Counted from the stretch's first letter, positions 10,828 through 19,202 are shown. The stretch: DNA of 34,235 nucleotides from Paludibacterium sp. (GCF_019232825.1 NZ_JAFAND010000070.1:1-34235); one strand, 5' to 3'. Numbers and translations: made by a program. The notes: generated by a model from the sequence alone, not told the origin.

Positions 10828-11379
10828 TTAGGGTTTGTCTTTGTCGCCGTAGGACGGGAAGCCGAAACCGGAGAACATTTGTTTGGCCTGTTCTTGCATG
10901 CGGTTCTGCATTTCCAGATACATGCCAGTGCTTTGCTCCAGGTAATTCGACATCATGTTCTGCATCGCCGGCCCCTGGAATTTCATGAACTCGCTCCAGA
11001 GGTTGGTATTGAACATGGCGTTGTCGCCGTAGAGCACGCGCGCCTGCTCGCGGATCTTTTGCTGCAGCTGCTCGAACATCTGCAGGTTCTTCTCCAGGAA
11101 CGGGCCCATCATGCCTTGCATCGCCTGGCCGTAGAAACGGATGAACTGGGTCAGCACTTCATAGCTGAACATCGGCGCGCCGCCGTTTTCTTCTTCCAAA
11201 ATGATTTGCAACAACACGCTGCGGGTGATGTCCTCTTGCGTCTTGGCGTCGAGAACTTGCAGGTCAACTTGATCGAGTACCAGTTGCTTCACATCGCCCA
11301 GCGTGATGTAGGAGCTCGTGGCTGTGTCATACAGGCGACGGTTCGGGTACTTTTTGATGACCCGCTTTTCAACACTCAT
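10828..11379 (-). CDS. phaR: Polyhydroxyalkanoate synthesis repressor PhaR
   Basis: 183 residues. PhaR represses phasin genes and senses polyhydroxyalkanoate granules. The N-terminal DNA-binding domain (about 5-65) carries the hallmark IKKYPNRRLYDTATSSYITL; it is followed by the accumulation-regulator domain with MFSYEVLTQFIRFYGQAMQG, and a C-terminal helical part rich in Met and Gln (about 95-170) likely involved in granule binding. A GGGAGC site precedes the ATG. It is divergent from the phasin gene, the standard target of PhaR. Confidence 0.95.
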   Translation of the reverse strand: MSVEKRVIKKYPNRRLYDTATSSYITLGDVKQLVLDQVDLQVLDAKTQEDITRSVLLQIILEEENGGAPMFSYEVLTQFIRFYGQAMQGMMGPFLEKNLQMFEQLQQKIREQARVLYGDNAMFNTNLWSEFMKFQGPAMQNMMSNYLEQSTGMYLEMQNRMQEQAKQMFSGFGFPSYGDKDKP

Positions 11380-11556
11380 GCAATGCTCCCTGTATTGTGG
11401 TGTGGACTACGCCGACGAATCTACATAAATACAACAGTGTAAAGCAATAGCACTAGAACGCCAGCGATGCTACATGATACATTCTGTCGTCATGTTGCGT
11501 TGCGTCAATTTATTATACCGCACGTTCATTTTATCGACTCCATGCGAGGGTACAAC
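11380..11556. promoter_or_regulatory. phaR / phasin divergent control region
   Basis: These 177 AT-rich bases hold the promoters of both genes. A TTGCG direct repeat (TTGCGTTGCG at 11495-11504) just before an AT-rich stretch (TTATTATACC) upstream of the phasin is a candidate PhaR target, since known PhaR sites are TGC-rich. The exact operator is inference. Confidence 0.4.
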
Positions 11557-12117
11557 ATGTTTGCGATCAACGAGCAGTTCAGCAAGCTTTCCAGCAACGG
11601 TTTCGAGAACATTCTGCGTGCCGCGCAGATTTCACTAGACAGCAGTGAGCGGCTCATCAAGCAACAATTCGAACTCTCCAAGCAAGCCTTGGAGGGCAAT
11701 GTCCAGATCGCCCAGGAGCTGGCCGGGATCAAGGATCCGCAGCAGGCGCTCAACCAACTCAACAAAGTCTTCAGCCAATCGTTCGAACAAGCGGTGAAGA
11801 GTTCGCGCAGCCTGTACGACATCGTGTCGCAGACCCAAAGCGAATTTTCCACGCTGACCGAAGAGAGCCTGGACCGGCTCAACAAGTCGTTCCTCTCCTC
11901 GTTTGACACCTTGTCGCAAAACAGCCCGGCTGGCGCCGACGCCGCGATCAATGCCTTCAAGTCGTCGTTCGCCGCGGCCGCGGCCACGATCAGCAGCCTG
12001 AGCCGCGCCGCGCAGCAAGTGGCCGAGTTCGCCGACACCAGCGTCAAGGCCGCCACGAGCGCCACCGCCGGCGCCGCCAAAGCCCCGGCCAAACGCGGCG
12101 CCGCCGCCCAGGCCTAA
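11557..12117 (+). CDS. phaP: Phasin family protein (polyhydroxyalkanoate granule-associated)
   Basis: 186 residues, almost entirely helical. Phasins coat polyhydroxyalkanoate granules and limit their coalescence. Family features are the N-terminal FAINEQFSKL, the middle helix with SSERLIKQQFELSKQALEG, and an Ala/Lys-rich C-terminal tail (KAPAKRGAAAQA) of the kind found in PhaP proteins. The start at 11557 has an AGGG site seven bases upstream; an upstream in-frame ATG at 11467 lies inside the promoter region. Divergent from phaR, so repression by PhaR is likely. Confidence 0.92.
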   Translation: MFAINEQFSKLSSNGFENILRAAQISLDSSERLIKQQFELSKQALEGNVQIAQELAGIKDPQQALNQLNKVFSQSFEQAVKSSRSLYDIVSQTQSEFSTLTEESLDRLNKSFLSSFDTLSQNSPAGADAAINAFKSSFAAAAATISSLSRAAQQVAEFADTSVKAATSATAGAAKAPAKRGAAAQA

Positions 12118-12158
12118 GCATTCGAGCCTCCGGTCAAACCGGTCTTCGCGCCTATCCA

Positions 12159-12190
12159 AACGGCCACCTGATGGTGGCCGTTTTCGTTGT
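12159..12190 (+). terminator. Rho-independent terminator of the phasin gene
   Basis: CGGCCACC (12161-12168), loop TGAT, GGTGGCCG (12173-12180), then TTTTCGTTGTT. Confidence 0.9.
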
Positions 12191-12280
12191 TGGCGCCGCC
12201 CCAAACGACGAAGTGCATGCAAGCCATGGCGGACGAGGTTACAATCCGTTTTTTTGAACCCCCCCTACATGGTTCAGCGC

Positions 12281-13408
12281 ATGCAAATCAGCCATCAGTT
12301 TGACGCAGGCAGCATCGAGATCGTCTCCGCCGACCACTTTGAAAACATCCAGCTGCGCATCCGCAAGGACAATGCCGCCGAGTTTGCCCAGTGGTTCCAT
12401 TTCCGACTGCAGGGCGCGGCCTACCAGCACTGCACGATCAAGTTTCTCAACGCCGGCGAGAGCGCCTACCCGAAGGGTTGGGTCGATTACCAGCCCATGG
12501 CGTCCTACGATCGCATCAACTGGTTTCGCGTGCCGGCGGAATTCGACGGCCAGGTCATGACCATCGAGCATGTCCCGTTGGCCAACAGCATTTATTACGC
12601 CTACTTCGAGCCCTACTCGTACGAGCAGCATCTGAATCTCATCGGTCAGGCCCAAGGCTCCGGCCTGTGCCAGGTCTCTTGCTTGGGCGCCAGCACCGAA
12701 GGGCGCGATATCGATCTATTGACCATCGGCCACGAGGTCGAATCCGATCTGAAGGTCTGGGTCATCGCCCGCCAGCACCCAGGCGAGACCATGGCCGAAT
12801 GGTTCGTCGAGGGTTTGCTCAATCGCCTGCTCGACCCGCAGGACCCGACTTCACGCGCCCTGCTCGACCGCGCCACCTTTTACGTCGTGCCCAATATGAA
12901 CCCCGATGGCGCGGTGCACGGCAATCTGCGCACCAATGCCGCCGGCGCCAATCTGAACCGCGAGTGGCTGACGCCCAGCAAGGAAACCAGTCCGGAAGTA
13001 TTGTGCGTGCGCGAAAAGATGCTGGAAACCGGGGTCGACCTGTTCCTCGACATCCATGGCGACGAAGGCCTGCCCTATGTCTTCCTCTCCGGCACGGAAG
13101 GCGTACCGTCCTACGACGCGCGCATTACCGCCATCGAGAGCGAATTCAAGGCATTGTTCAAGCTGGCGAGCCCGGATTTTCAGGACGAATTCGGTTATGC
13201 GCGCAAAGAGCCGGGCAAAGCCGATTTGTCGATCGCCACCAACTGGGTGGGCGAGCAATTCCGCTGCCTGTCCTACACGCTGGAAATGCCGTTCAAGGAC
13301 AACGCCAACCTGCCCGACGACGATTACGGCTGGAACGGCCAGCGCAGCCTGCGGCTCGGCGAGGCCGTCCTCAGCGCCGTCTATGGCGTACTGGGCAAGC
13401 TGCGCTAG
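12281..13408 (+). CDS. M14-family cytosolic zinc carboxypeptidase (bacterial CCP type)
   Basis: 375 residues, no signal peptide. The N-terminal beta-sandwich domain (about 1-115) is typical of cytosolic carboxypeptidases related to eukaryotic Nna1/CCP. The catalytic domain has all expected residues: zinc ligands His166 and Glu169 (QHPGE), His259 (DIHGDEG), the substrate-binding NLNREW (224-229) and catalytic Glu335 (YTLEMPF). Bacterial members are known structurally, but their natural substrate is unclear. Start: ATG at 12281 begins the family-typical MQISHQFDAGSIEI; ATG at 12269 and TTG at 12254 are possible, and none has a good ribosome binding site. Stands alone between two terminators. 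Confidence 0.9.
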   Translation: MQISHQFDAGSIEIVSADHFENIQLRIRKDNAAEFAQWFHFRLQGAAYQHCTIKFLNAGESAYPKGWVDYQPMASYDRINWFRVPAEFDGQVMTIEHVPLANSIYYAYFEPYSYEQHLNLIGQAQGSGLCQVSCLGASTEGRDIDLLTIGHEVESDLKVWVIARQHPGETMAEWFVEGLLNRLLDPQDPTSRALLDRATFYVVPNMNPDGAVHGNLRTNAAGANLNREWLTPSKETSPEVLCVREKMLETGVDLFLDIHGDEGLPYVFLSGTEGVPSYDARITAIESEFKALFKLASPDFQDEFGYARKEPGKADLSIATNWVGEQFRCLSYTLEMPFKDNANLPDDDYGWNGQRSLRLGEAVLSAVYGVLGKLR

Positions 13409-13427
13409 CCCGTCTGCGGCCAGGCAA

Positions 13428-13455
13428 TAAAAAAGCGCCCTCGGGCGCTTTTTTT
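13428..13455. terminator. Bidirectional terminator between the carboxypeptidase and H-NS genes
   Basis: GCGCC (13435-13439) / GGCGC (13444-13448) with a tight CTCG loop, A6 on the left and T7 on the right, so it works for both convergent genes. Confidence 0.85.
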
Positions 13456-13472
13456 GTACCTGAAACCCGCGA

Positions 13473-13778
13473 TCAGATCGTCAGGTCTTGCAGCGTTTTG
13501 CCGGCGTTGAGCAGCTCTTGCACCCATACCGGCTTGCGGCCACGCCCGGTCCAGGTCATTTCCGGATGCTTCGGATGGCGGTACTTCGCCTCTACCGGCT
13601 TGCGAACGCCACCGGTCTTGCCCAACACGTCTTCGATGGTCAGGCCATGCGCCTTCGCCAATTCCATGATTTGTTTTTTGGCTTTGGATTTTTCTTCGTG
13701 CTCGCGTGCCTTGATCTCGGTTTCTACATCTGTTTTCAGATTGAGAAGATCGGCATAGCTGAGTTTGTGCAGTTCCAT
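13473..13778 (-). CDS. H-NS family nucleoid-associated DNA-binding protein
   Basis: 101 residues. H-NS proteins bind AT-rich DNA and silence acquired genes. A charged N-terminal oligomerisation helix (about 5-45, with VETEIKAREHEEKSKAKKQI) is followed by a C-terminal DNA-binding domain carrying the core TWTGRGRKPVW (75-85). The start at 13778 gives the family-typical MELHKLSYADLLNLK; an AAGG lies 12 bases upstream. A longer frame to 13847 adds 23 residues not typical of the family. Several AT-rich acquired patches in this window (SDR/LysR pair, brnTA) would be plausible targets. Confidence 0.9.
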   Translation of the reverse strand: MELHKLSYADLLNLKTDVETEIKAREHEEKSKAKKQIMELAKAHGLTIEDVLGKTGGVRKPVEAKYRHPKHPEMTWTGRGRKPVWVQELLNAGKTLQDLTI

Positions 13779-13911
13779 TTGTCTGTCTACCTTGTCATGT
13801 TCGTTGGATACGCAGTGAGTAGGTGCTGAGAGGTTTATTCGAACCATATTCTTCTGCCCTTAGCCCGCGTTCTGCTCAGGCGACATGGCGTTTTCTCTTA
13901 TTTCTATAATT

Positions 13912-14919
13912 CTATTCATCAAGCAGCGAATAAGGCAAGGGAAGATTTAAGGCGGAAATTGTATTTGCCGCATCCAGATAAATTCCCGTCTCCCAGCTGG
14001 CGGACTGAATCACCGCCAACGCCTGATAATGGCCCGCGCCATCACGGGCCACATTGACAATGGTGCCAACCGACTGGTCTCCCATTCCAGGAGAATATAG
14101 ATCCGCACCACAACTTGCACAAATGGGTAATTGCAGCCGATACATCCGGCGCTTGGTTTTCCCTAAATAACGAGTACGGGCAATAATCTCCTGCCCAGGG
14201 TAACAGCCTTTGGTAAAGCTAATGGCGCCAAATAAATCCATATTCGCCATTTGCGCCACGAACAGCTCCTGCGTGGACAAGGTAATCCAAGGGATCCCCG
14301 CGGCAATATCCAGCAACGACCAAGCCTCGTCCTCCACCGCCACCAGACCCGCCGGGAAATGCTGCAGCAAATCATCGGCAGCGCCAGCCTCGACCGCGGA
14401 TAAAATCCACCCGCCCGGCAACCGAATATTCATTGCCGTCTCACTATGCGATATCAATTGCAAATCCTGCGCGGGCAATGGATAACCTTGCGCCGCGACC
14501 GCCTTTTCCACCGCCTCGCCGTGAAAACCCAGCAAACGGTAACGGTCGTCAACGGTCAATTTGACTTTCGAACGCATAATAAACATCGATAGCCGTTTGA
14601 CGATTACTTCAGATAATTCTGAATCAACCAGCAGGAAATAATCACTCCCGGATTTCCAGCACAGGAATGACGCCATCAACCGTCCTTTTGCCGACGAATA
14701 ACTCGTATATTGCGCGTTGCCGCCATCCAGCAGGCGGATGTCATTACTGAGTTGGCCTTGCAAAAAGGCCGCGGCATCCTCGCCCGCAACGCGAAGCAAC
14801 TTAAACGCCTTCAACCGGCAAAACGCCACGGCTTGATTCAGCGCCGTGACTTGGGCCGCATAGCCGGCATCGTCGGGGTTCAAAGCGGGGCTAACAGCCA
14901 GATCGTCGTGCGTGCTCAT
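13912..14919 (-). CDS. ygfZ: YgfZ/GcvT-type folate-binding protein (Fe-S cluster repair)
   Basis: 335 residues. YgfZ is a tetrahydrofolate-binding protein needed for activity of some iron-sulfur enzymes such as MiaB. The hallmark KGCYPGQE is at 237-244 with the essential Cys239, followed by RTRYLGKTKRRMYRL. The N-terminal half is GcvT-like (FLQGQLSNDI near 52-61). AAAGGA precedes the start. Base composition is somewhat less GC-rich than nadE to serS. Monocistronic, convergent with no gene; tRNA-Asn lies divergently upstream. Confidence 0.93.
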   Translation of the reverse strand: MSTHDDLAVSPALNPDDAGYAAQVTALNQAVAFCRLKAFKLLRVAGEDAAAFLQGQLSNDIRLLDGGNAQYTSYSSAKGRLMASFLCWKSGSDYFLLVDSELSEVIVKRLSMFIMRSKVKLTVDDRYRLLGFHGEAVEKAVAAQGYPLPAQDLQLISHSETAMNIRLPGGWILSAVEAGAADDLLQHFPAGLVAVEDEAWSLLDIAAGIPWITLSTQELFVAQMANMDLFGAISFTKGCYPGQEIIARTRYLGKTKRRMYRLQLPICASCGADLYSPGMGDQSVGTIVNVARDGAGHYQALAVIQSASWETGIYLDAANTISALNLPLPYSLLDE

Positions 14920-15012
14920 GTGGGGGCATCCTTTGTTTGAATGATCATCATGCTACCAAAACCACGGCGCGCCCCAAAGCGGCCTAACGGCATCAAACAA
15001 TGACGAAGGCAT

Positions 15013-15039
15013 AATATAATTATATTCATAACGTTATGA
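15013..15039. repeat. Two adjacent perfect 14-base palindromes
   Basis: AATATAATTATATT (15013-15026) and TCATAACGTTATGA (15026-15039) overlap by one base. They sit about 95 bases upstream of ygfZ and about 80 bases before tRNA-Asn. The first contains a TATAAT on both strands, so this may be promoter plus operator for ygfZ. Confidence 0.5.
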
Positions 15040-15080
15040 GCAACAAACCGGAAAACACCGTGATTTCTCAAAATAAAGGT

Positions 15081-15109
15081 TTGACAGGGCATTCGTTCAT
15101 TAGTATAGT
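15081..15109 (+). promoter_or_regulatory. Sigma-70 promoter of tRNA-Asn
   Basis: A consensus TTGACA (15081-15086), a 17-base spacer, and TATAGT (15104-15109). Transcription would start near 15116, seven bases before the tRNA 5' end. Confidence 0.85.
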
Positions 15110-15122
15110 TCGGCCTCGCGTT

Positions 15123-15198
15123 TCCCTGATAGCTCAGTTGGTAGAGCGACGGACTGTTAATCCGCAGGTCGCAGGTTCGAGCCCTGCTCGGGGAGCCA
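15123..15198 (+). tRNA. tRNA-Asn (anticodon GTT)
   Basis: 76 bases with encoded CCA. The acceptor arm TCCCTGA pairs with TCGGGGA (one G-T pair), the D arm is TAGCTCAGTTGGTAGAG, the anticodon loop CTGTTAA gives anticodon GTT, and the T arm carries GGTTCGAGCC. Confidence 0.97.
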
Positions 15199-15204
15199 AA
15201 ATTC

Positions 15205-15233
15205 AAAACCCCAGCCAAACGGCTGGGGTTTTT
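15205..15233 (+). terminator. Terminator of tRNA-Asn
   Basis: AACCCCAGCC, loop AAAC (15217-15220), GGCTGGGGTTTTTC. It starts seven bases after the tRNA. Confidence 0.9.
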
Positions 15234-15330
15234 CATTATCCAAGGGGATCTAAATTGATCCGATTGGGTCCGCATTTACACGAATTCCATTTTTTCCTGC
15301 TTTATCCCGCTTTCCTTCAAATCGTGTCGC

Positions 15331-15357
15331 GCCCATTCGCCGCAGGCAATGCACGGT
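15331..15357. repeat. Dispersed palindromic repeat copy, 3' of the beta-lactamase gene
   Basis: Bases 15334-15357 are identical to 31695-31718. The core GCC-GCA-GGC with outer CATT / AATG arms can fold as a hairpin. It lies six bases beyond the stop codon of the beta-lactamase gene. Confidence 0.6.
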
Positions 15358-15362
15358 CTTGC

Positions 15363-16262
15363 TTAACGATAAGCCTGCGTCACGATGCCGGCCGCCTTGG
15401 CCAGCACATCGCGCCGCGCCGGCGCCTTCGGGTCCGGCTGGGTGAAATAAATCGCCAGCACCAGCGGCTGATGTCCCGGGGGCCAGATCACCGCGATGTC
15501 GTTGGTGGTGCCATAGCGGCCGTTGCCGGTCTTGTCCCCCTCCGTCCAAGAAGATGGCAGGCCGGCGCGAATACTGGTTGCGCCGGTGGTATTGCCCTTG
15601 AGCCAGGCCACCAGCTGCGCTCTTTGCGCAGGCTTTAGCGCATCGCCCAACGTCAGCTTGCGCAGGCTTTCCGCCATGGCCGCCGGCGTGGTCGTATCGC
15701 GCTCGTCGCCCGGAATCGCGCTATTGAGCATCGGTTCCGTGCGGTCCAAGCGGAATAGACTGTCGCCGATCTGGCGGCTGAAACGCGTCACCGCAGCCGG
15801 CCCGCCCAATTGCTCGATCAATTTATTCATCGCCACATTGTCGCTGTACTGCAATGCGGCGGCGCTCAGCTCGGAGAGCGTCATACTGCCGCCGACGTGC
15901 TTTTCGGCGATGGGATTGTAATTGACCAGGTCCGCCTGCCGAATGTCGATCGAGCGCGTGAGCAGATCCGGCTCGGTTTCACTGCGCTTCAAGATCGCCG
16001 CCACCGCCATGACTTTACTGGTGCTGCAAAATGGAAAGCGCTCGTCGCCGCGGTAGGCAAAGCGGCTGCCGTCGGCCGTATCGACCAACACCACGCCCAG
16101 CCGGCCATGCGCTTCTTGTTCCAGGTCGGACAGCTGCTGATACAAGGCCTGCTGAGGCGAAACGTCCGCGGCCCATGCCGGCGTGGCCGATAGAACCGCG
16201 CCGGCCACGCAGGCGCACAAGCCGCGCAGCAGCGCCGAGGACCGCGTCAACACATCATTCAT
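15363..16262 (-). CDS. Class A beta-lactamase, CTX-M-like
   Basis: 299 residues, a periplasmic serine beta-lactamase. The signal peptide ends at ...SATPAWA (residue 31). All class A motifs are present: S80-T-S-K83 (Ambler 70-73), S140-D-N142 (130-132), Glu176 in RTEPMLN (166) and K244-T-G246 (234-236). Long matches to the CTX-M/KLUC group include [12 protein letters not shown] and [25 protein letters not shown] in part, so an extended-spectrum profile is plausible. After KTG the sequence is NGRYG, giving Asn at Ambler 237 and Arg at 240, where CTX-M enzymes usually have Ser and Asp or Gly. Cys before the active Ser is shared with CTX-M, and no Cys238 is present, unlike KPC-type carbapenemases. 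AGGTGAG lies just upstream of the ATG. No LysR-type AmpR neighbour. Looks chromosomal and native: no insertion sequence around it and matching base composition. Confidence 0.93.
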   Translation of the reverse strand: MNDVLTRSSALLRGLCACVAGAVLSATPAWAADVSPQQALYQQLSDLEQEAHGRLGVVLVDTADGSRFAYRGDERFPFCSTSKVMAVAAILKRSETEPDLLTRSIDIRQADLVNYNPIAEKHVGGSMTLSELSAAALQYSDNVAMNKLIEQLGGPAAVTRFSRQIGDSLFRLDRTEPMLNSAIPGDERDTTTPAAMAESLRKLTLGDALKPAQRAQLVAWLKGNTTGATSIRAGLPSSWTEGDKTGNGRYGTTNDIAVIWPPGHQPLVLAIYFTQPDPKAPARRDVLAKAAGIVTQAYR

Positions 16263-16425
16263 GGCTCACCTCGCTTAACGACAAAACGTCTTTCGGCTGG
16301 CTCACAACGATAAAGTTCCTCTCTCCCTGTCATGACAACCGAGCGGATACGACCAATGGAGAGAGGACGTCGCTTGCCCACTCTGCCCGCGCCATGCTAA
16401 ACAGGTGTTTTTTCATCGGTATAGT

Positions 16426-16986
16426 ATGAATTTCACCGCAGAAGAGTTGGAACCTCACCGGCCAGCGCTACTGCGCTACGCCTTGTTTCGTCTGGGCAAT
16501 GAGGCGGCGGCGCATGATCTGGTGCAGGACGCGTTTCTGGCCGCGTTGGAACACCCTGAGCGCTTTGCCGGCGCCGCTGCGTTGCGTACTTGGCTGACCG
16601 GCATCCTCAAACATAAAATCATCGACGTGCAGCGCAAGGCGGGGCGAGAAATCACCCTATCCGTCCCCGACGAGGAAGATCTATCCGACCTGGACACCCT
16701 CTTCGATCAGACGGGACACTGGGGCGCCGATGCGCCGCGCCGCTGGGAAAAACCCGAGGCTTGCCTGGAAGACCAGCAGTTCTGGCAGGTCTATCGCGAG
16801 TGCAGCCAGCGCATGCCGCCGCGTAGCGCGCTGGTCTTCACGCTGCGCGAACTACATAGCCTGGACGTGGCGGAAATCGGCGAGCAGTTGGACATCACCC
16901 CCGCGCATTGCTCGGTGTTGCTCTATCGGGCGCGTATGAGCCTGCGGCTATGCCTGGAAAAGAACTGGTTCGGAGCCACGCTATGA
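16426..16986 (+). CDS. ECF-type sigma-70 factor
   Basis: 186 residues. An extracytoplasmic-function sigma factor that directs RNA polymerase to a small regulon. Region 2 (about 12-80) contains ALFRLGNEAAAHDLVQDAF and RTWLTGILKHKIIDVQRK; region 4 (about 125-178) contains MPPRSALVFTLRELHSLDVAEIGEQLDITPAHCSVLLYRAR in order. Start at 16426 gives MNFTAEELEPH; no strong ribosome binding site is seen and a GTG at 16405 is an alternative. Its stop overlaps the start of the anti-sigma gene (ATGA). Neisseria has a similar sigma/small zinc anti-sigma pair controlling methionine sulfoxide reductase, so an oxidative-stress role is possible but inferred. Confidence 0.92.
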   Translation: MNFTAEELEPHRPALLRYALFRLGNEAAAHDLVQDAFLAALEHPERFAGAAALRTWLTGILKHKIIDVQRKAGREITLSVPDEEDLSDLDTLFDQTGHWGADAPRRWEKPEACLEDQQFWQVYRECSQRMPPRSALVFTLRELHSLDVAEIGEQLDITPAHCSVLLYRARMSLRLCLEKNWFGATL

Positions 16987-17165
16987 AACTGACCTGCCAA
17001 CAAGCCTCCCACCTGCTGTCGCGGCAACAAGATCTGCCACTCGCATTCGGCGAGCGCCTTCGCCTACGCTTGCACCTCACCGTCTGCGACGCCTGCAGCC
17101 ATTTCCAAGGCAGTTTGCGCTTTCTGCGCCAGGCCGCGCGCCGCGCGCCGCCATCCAAGCCATAG
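16983..17165 (+). CDS. Small zinc-binding anti-sigma factor (zf-HC2 type)
   Basis: 60 residues, soluble, no membrane segment. It carries the ZAS motif H31-x3-C35-x2-C38 (HLTVCDAC) plus Cys5 (KLTCQQASHLLS), which together can hold one zinc as in RsrA-type redox-sensing anti-sigma factors. The ATGA overlap with the ECF sigma gene shows translational coupling and points to its partner. The C-terminus is basic (RRAPPSKP). Being little more than the zinc module, it is at the small end of the family. Confidence 0.88.
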   Translation: MKLTCQQASHLLSRQQDLPLAFGERLRLRLHLTVCDACSHFQGSLRFLRQAARRAPPSKP

Positions 17166-17268
17166 CGCATATTTTATGACAAAGTTGTAATTTCTCATTT
17201 TTGTATTTAAAAACAAGCGTGTACGTGCCGTGCTCGTTGTTAATAAATAGATCAATGAGGAACTTGTG

Positions 17269-18885
17269 ATGAAGATCACCACCAGACTGACCGTCATGCT
17301 GGCAGTCGCCATACTGGCGACCCTATTAACCGGCGCCGTCGGGCTCGTCATGCTCGAAAAGGCGCAACAACGTTTCGAATTCATCAGCACCAGCGCCTTT
17401 CCCAGCCTGATCAATCTGAACGGTTTGCAGCAGACCGTGATGGACCAACGGCTGGCGATCAACAAGATGCTCGTGGCCCAAACGCAAGAACAGAAGGACA
17501 CGACGCTCGCCACCCTCGCCGACACCGACAAACGCTTCAATAGCCTGACCGCCGACTACCTGGCCAACGACGTCGGCGACGAGACCGACAAGCAAATGCT
17601 GCAGGCCGACCAAGCGGCCATGAACGGCTATCGCGCCATGCGCGATAAAGCCTTGGACCTGGTCAAGGCCAATCAGCGCGATCAGGCCGTCGGCCTGCTG
17701 CTGGGGGACGGCGCAACCCTCGGCAAAACGCTCTTGAAAGGCATCGACGATCATTTCGCCTACAACGTGAAACTGGCGCAGGATCAAATTGCGGCCAACC
17801 GCCGCGCCTACGACGACGCGCTGATCCTGTCGGCCTCGATCATCGTGCTATCGTCGTTCGCGATGGCGGTGCTCGGCTGGCAGCTCTACCGCATCATCAA
17901 AAACGGTCTGTACGACATGCAGGACACCATGTCGCACGTCAGCCAATCGCTCGACTTTACCCACCGCACCGCCGTGCAGCGCCAAGACGAGCTCGGCCAA
18001 ACGGCCAGCGCCTTCAATGCCCTGCTGGAACGGCTGCAGCACAACCTGAAGAGCATTCTCGACGGCGCGCACAACGTGGCCAAGGCCTCGCAGGAAATGC
18101 GGCATACCGCGGGGGAAGTGTCGACCGCCTCGCAAGCGCAAAGCAACGCCGCCTCCAACATCGCCGCCACCATCGAGCAAATGACCGTCAGCATCAATCA
18201 CGTCGCCGACCAAGCCAAGTCGACGCGCGAGATGGCGCAGGAAGCCGGCAATCTGGCCCAGGAGGGCTCGCGCATCATCGGTCAGACGATTCAGGATATC
18301 CGCGAGATCTCCAACTCGGTCAAAACCTCGGCCGAGAGCATCCGCAAACTCGTCACCTACAGCAGCCAAGTCAGCAGCGTGATCAATGTCATCCGTGAAA
18401 TCGCCGATCAGACCAACCTGCTGGCGTTAAACGCCGCCATCGAGGCGGCGCGCGCCGGCGAGCAGGGCCGCGGCTTCGCGGTGGTGGCCGACGAGGTGCG
18501 CAAACTGGCCGAGCGCACCGCCAAGTCGACCACGGAAATCGCCGACACCATCCAGACGATGGTCGCGCTGTCGCAGGAGGCCACCGCGCAGATGGTGGCG
18601 GCGGAAAGCAACGTGGAAAACGGCGTCAAGCGCGCCGACGAAGCGGACGCGGCCATCCATCGCATCGGCGACACCTCCGGCAGCACGGCCGGCATGGTGA
18701 ATGAAATCAGCCATGCCATCGTCGAGCAAGGCGTGGCCAGCAACAACATCGCCACGCAAGTCGAGCATTCGGCGCAGATGTCGGAGCAATCCAGCGCCGC
18801 CGCGCACAACACCGCCAGCACCGCGCAACGGGTGGACGAACTGGCGCGCGCGCAGATCGAGACGCTGTCGCGCTACCGCTTGTAG
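17269..18885 (+). CDS. Methyl-accepting chemotaxis protein
   Basis: 538 residues, an inner-membrane chemoreceptor. TM1 is about 8-29, a helical periplasmic four-helix-bundle sensor runs about 30-183, and TM2 is about 184-207. HAMP follows (about 208-262), then the cytoplasmic signalling domain whose highly conserved tip [20 protein letters not shown] begins at 375 and extends through [18 protein letters not shown]. There is no C-terminal CheR/CheB-tethering pentapeptide; the protein ends ETLSRYRL. Start at ATG 17269 has GAGGA seven bases upstream; a GTG at 17266 would be too close. The ligand is unknown. Monocistronic. Confidence 0.95.
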   Translation: MKITTRLTVMLAVAILATLLTGAVGLVMLEKAQQRFEFISTSAFPSLINLNGLQQTVMDQRLAINKMLVAQTQEQKDTTLATLADTDKRFNSLTADYLANDVGDETDKQMLQADQAAMNGYRAMRDKALDLVKANQRDQAVGLLLGDGATLGKTLLKGIDDHFAYNVKLAQDQIAANRRAYDDALILSASIIVLSSFAMAVLGWQLYRIIKNGLYDMQDTMSHVSQSLDFTHRTAVQRQDELGQTASAFNALLERLQHNLKSILDGAHNVAKASQEMRHTAGEVSTASQAQSNAASNIAATIEQMTVSINHVADQAKSTREMAQEAGNLAQEGSRIIGQTIQDIREISNSVKTSAESIRKLVTYSSQVSSVINVIREIADQTNLLALNAAIEAARAGEQGRGFAVVADEVRKLAERTAKSTTEIADTIQTMVALSQEATAQMVAAESNVENGVKRADEADAAIHRIGDTSGSTAGMVNEISHAIVEQGVASNNIATQVEHSAQMSEQSSAAAHNTASTAQRVDELARAQIETLSRYRL

Positions 18886-19147
18886 AGGGGGAGGAAGCAG
18901 CGCCGCCACGTAGCGTGCGCTCGCGTAGCAGCGCACGGCCGCAGCCGCGAGCCGATGGCCCAGGCCGCCGGCATCACCCCGGCGCAACTGCGCCCCTTCT
19001 TCCACGCGCGGGCCGGCTGCCTGCTGGCGCGCGACGATGCCGCGCGTGCGGATGCGTTACCGGGGTTTTGCGTCTGAATTTTCGCTGCGGCCACAACATC
19101 AGCTCAAATGAAACCTATTTGCGATCCACGCCACCTGCCCCTTTACT
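18886..19147 (+). pseudogene. Intergenic stretch with a possible gene remnant and a hairpin repeat
   Basis: After the chemoreceptor stop, the same frame stays open to 19077. From ATG 18955 it would encode 40 residues (MAQAAGITPAQLRPFFHARA...), with a helix-turn-helix look but no ribosome binding site. It could be the C-terminal scrap of a lost gene. An inverted repeat GTGCGCT (18915-18921) / AGCGCAC (18930-18936), flanked by GTAGC on the left and GG on the right, resembles a diverged copy of the dispersed palindromic repeat. Nothing else is seen before the brn operator. Confidence 0.35.
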
Positions 19148-19200
19148 CAAACTGTAGTTACAATCTGATTGACTATTGATTATATTGTAACTACAGTTTG
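19148..19200. promoter_or_regulatory. brnTA promoter/operator with perfect 17-base inverted repeat
   Basis: 19148-19164 and 19184-19200 are exact inverted copies of each other (arm CAAACTGTAGTTACAAT), separated by 19 AT-rich bases and ending two bases before the brnT start codon. Likely promoter elements lie inside: TATATT (19181-19186), or TTGACT (19169-19174) with TACAGT. BrnA of other bacteria represses its own operon, so this is its probable operator. Confidence 0.75.
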
Positions 19201-19202
19201 AG

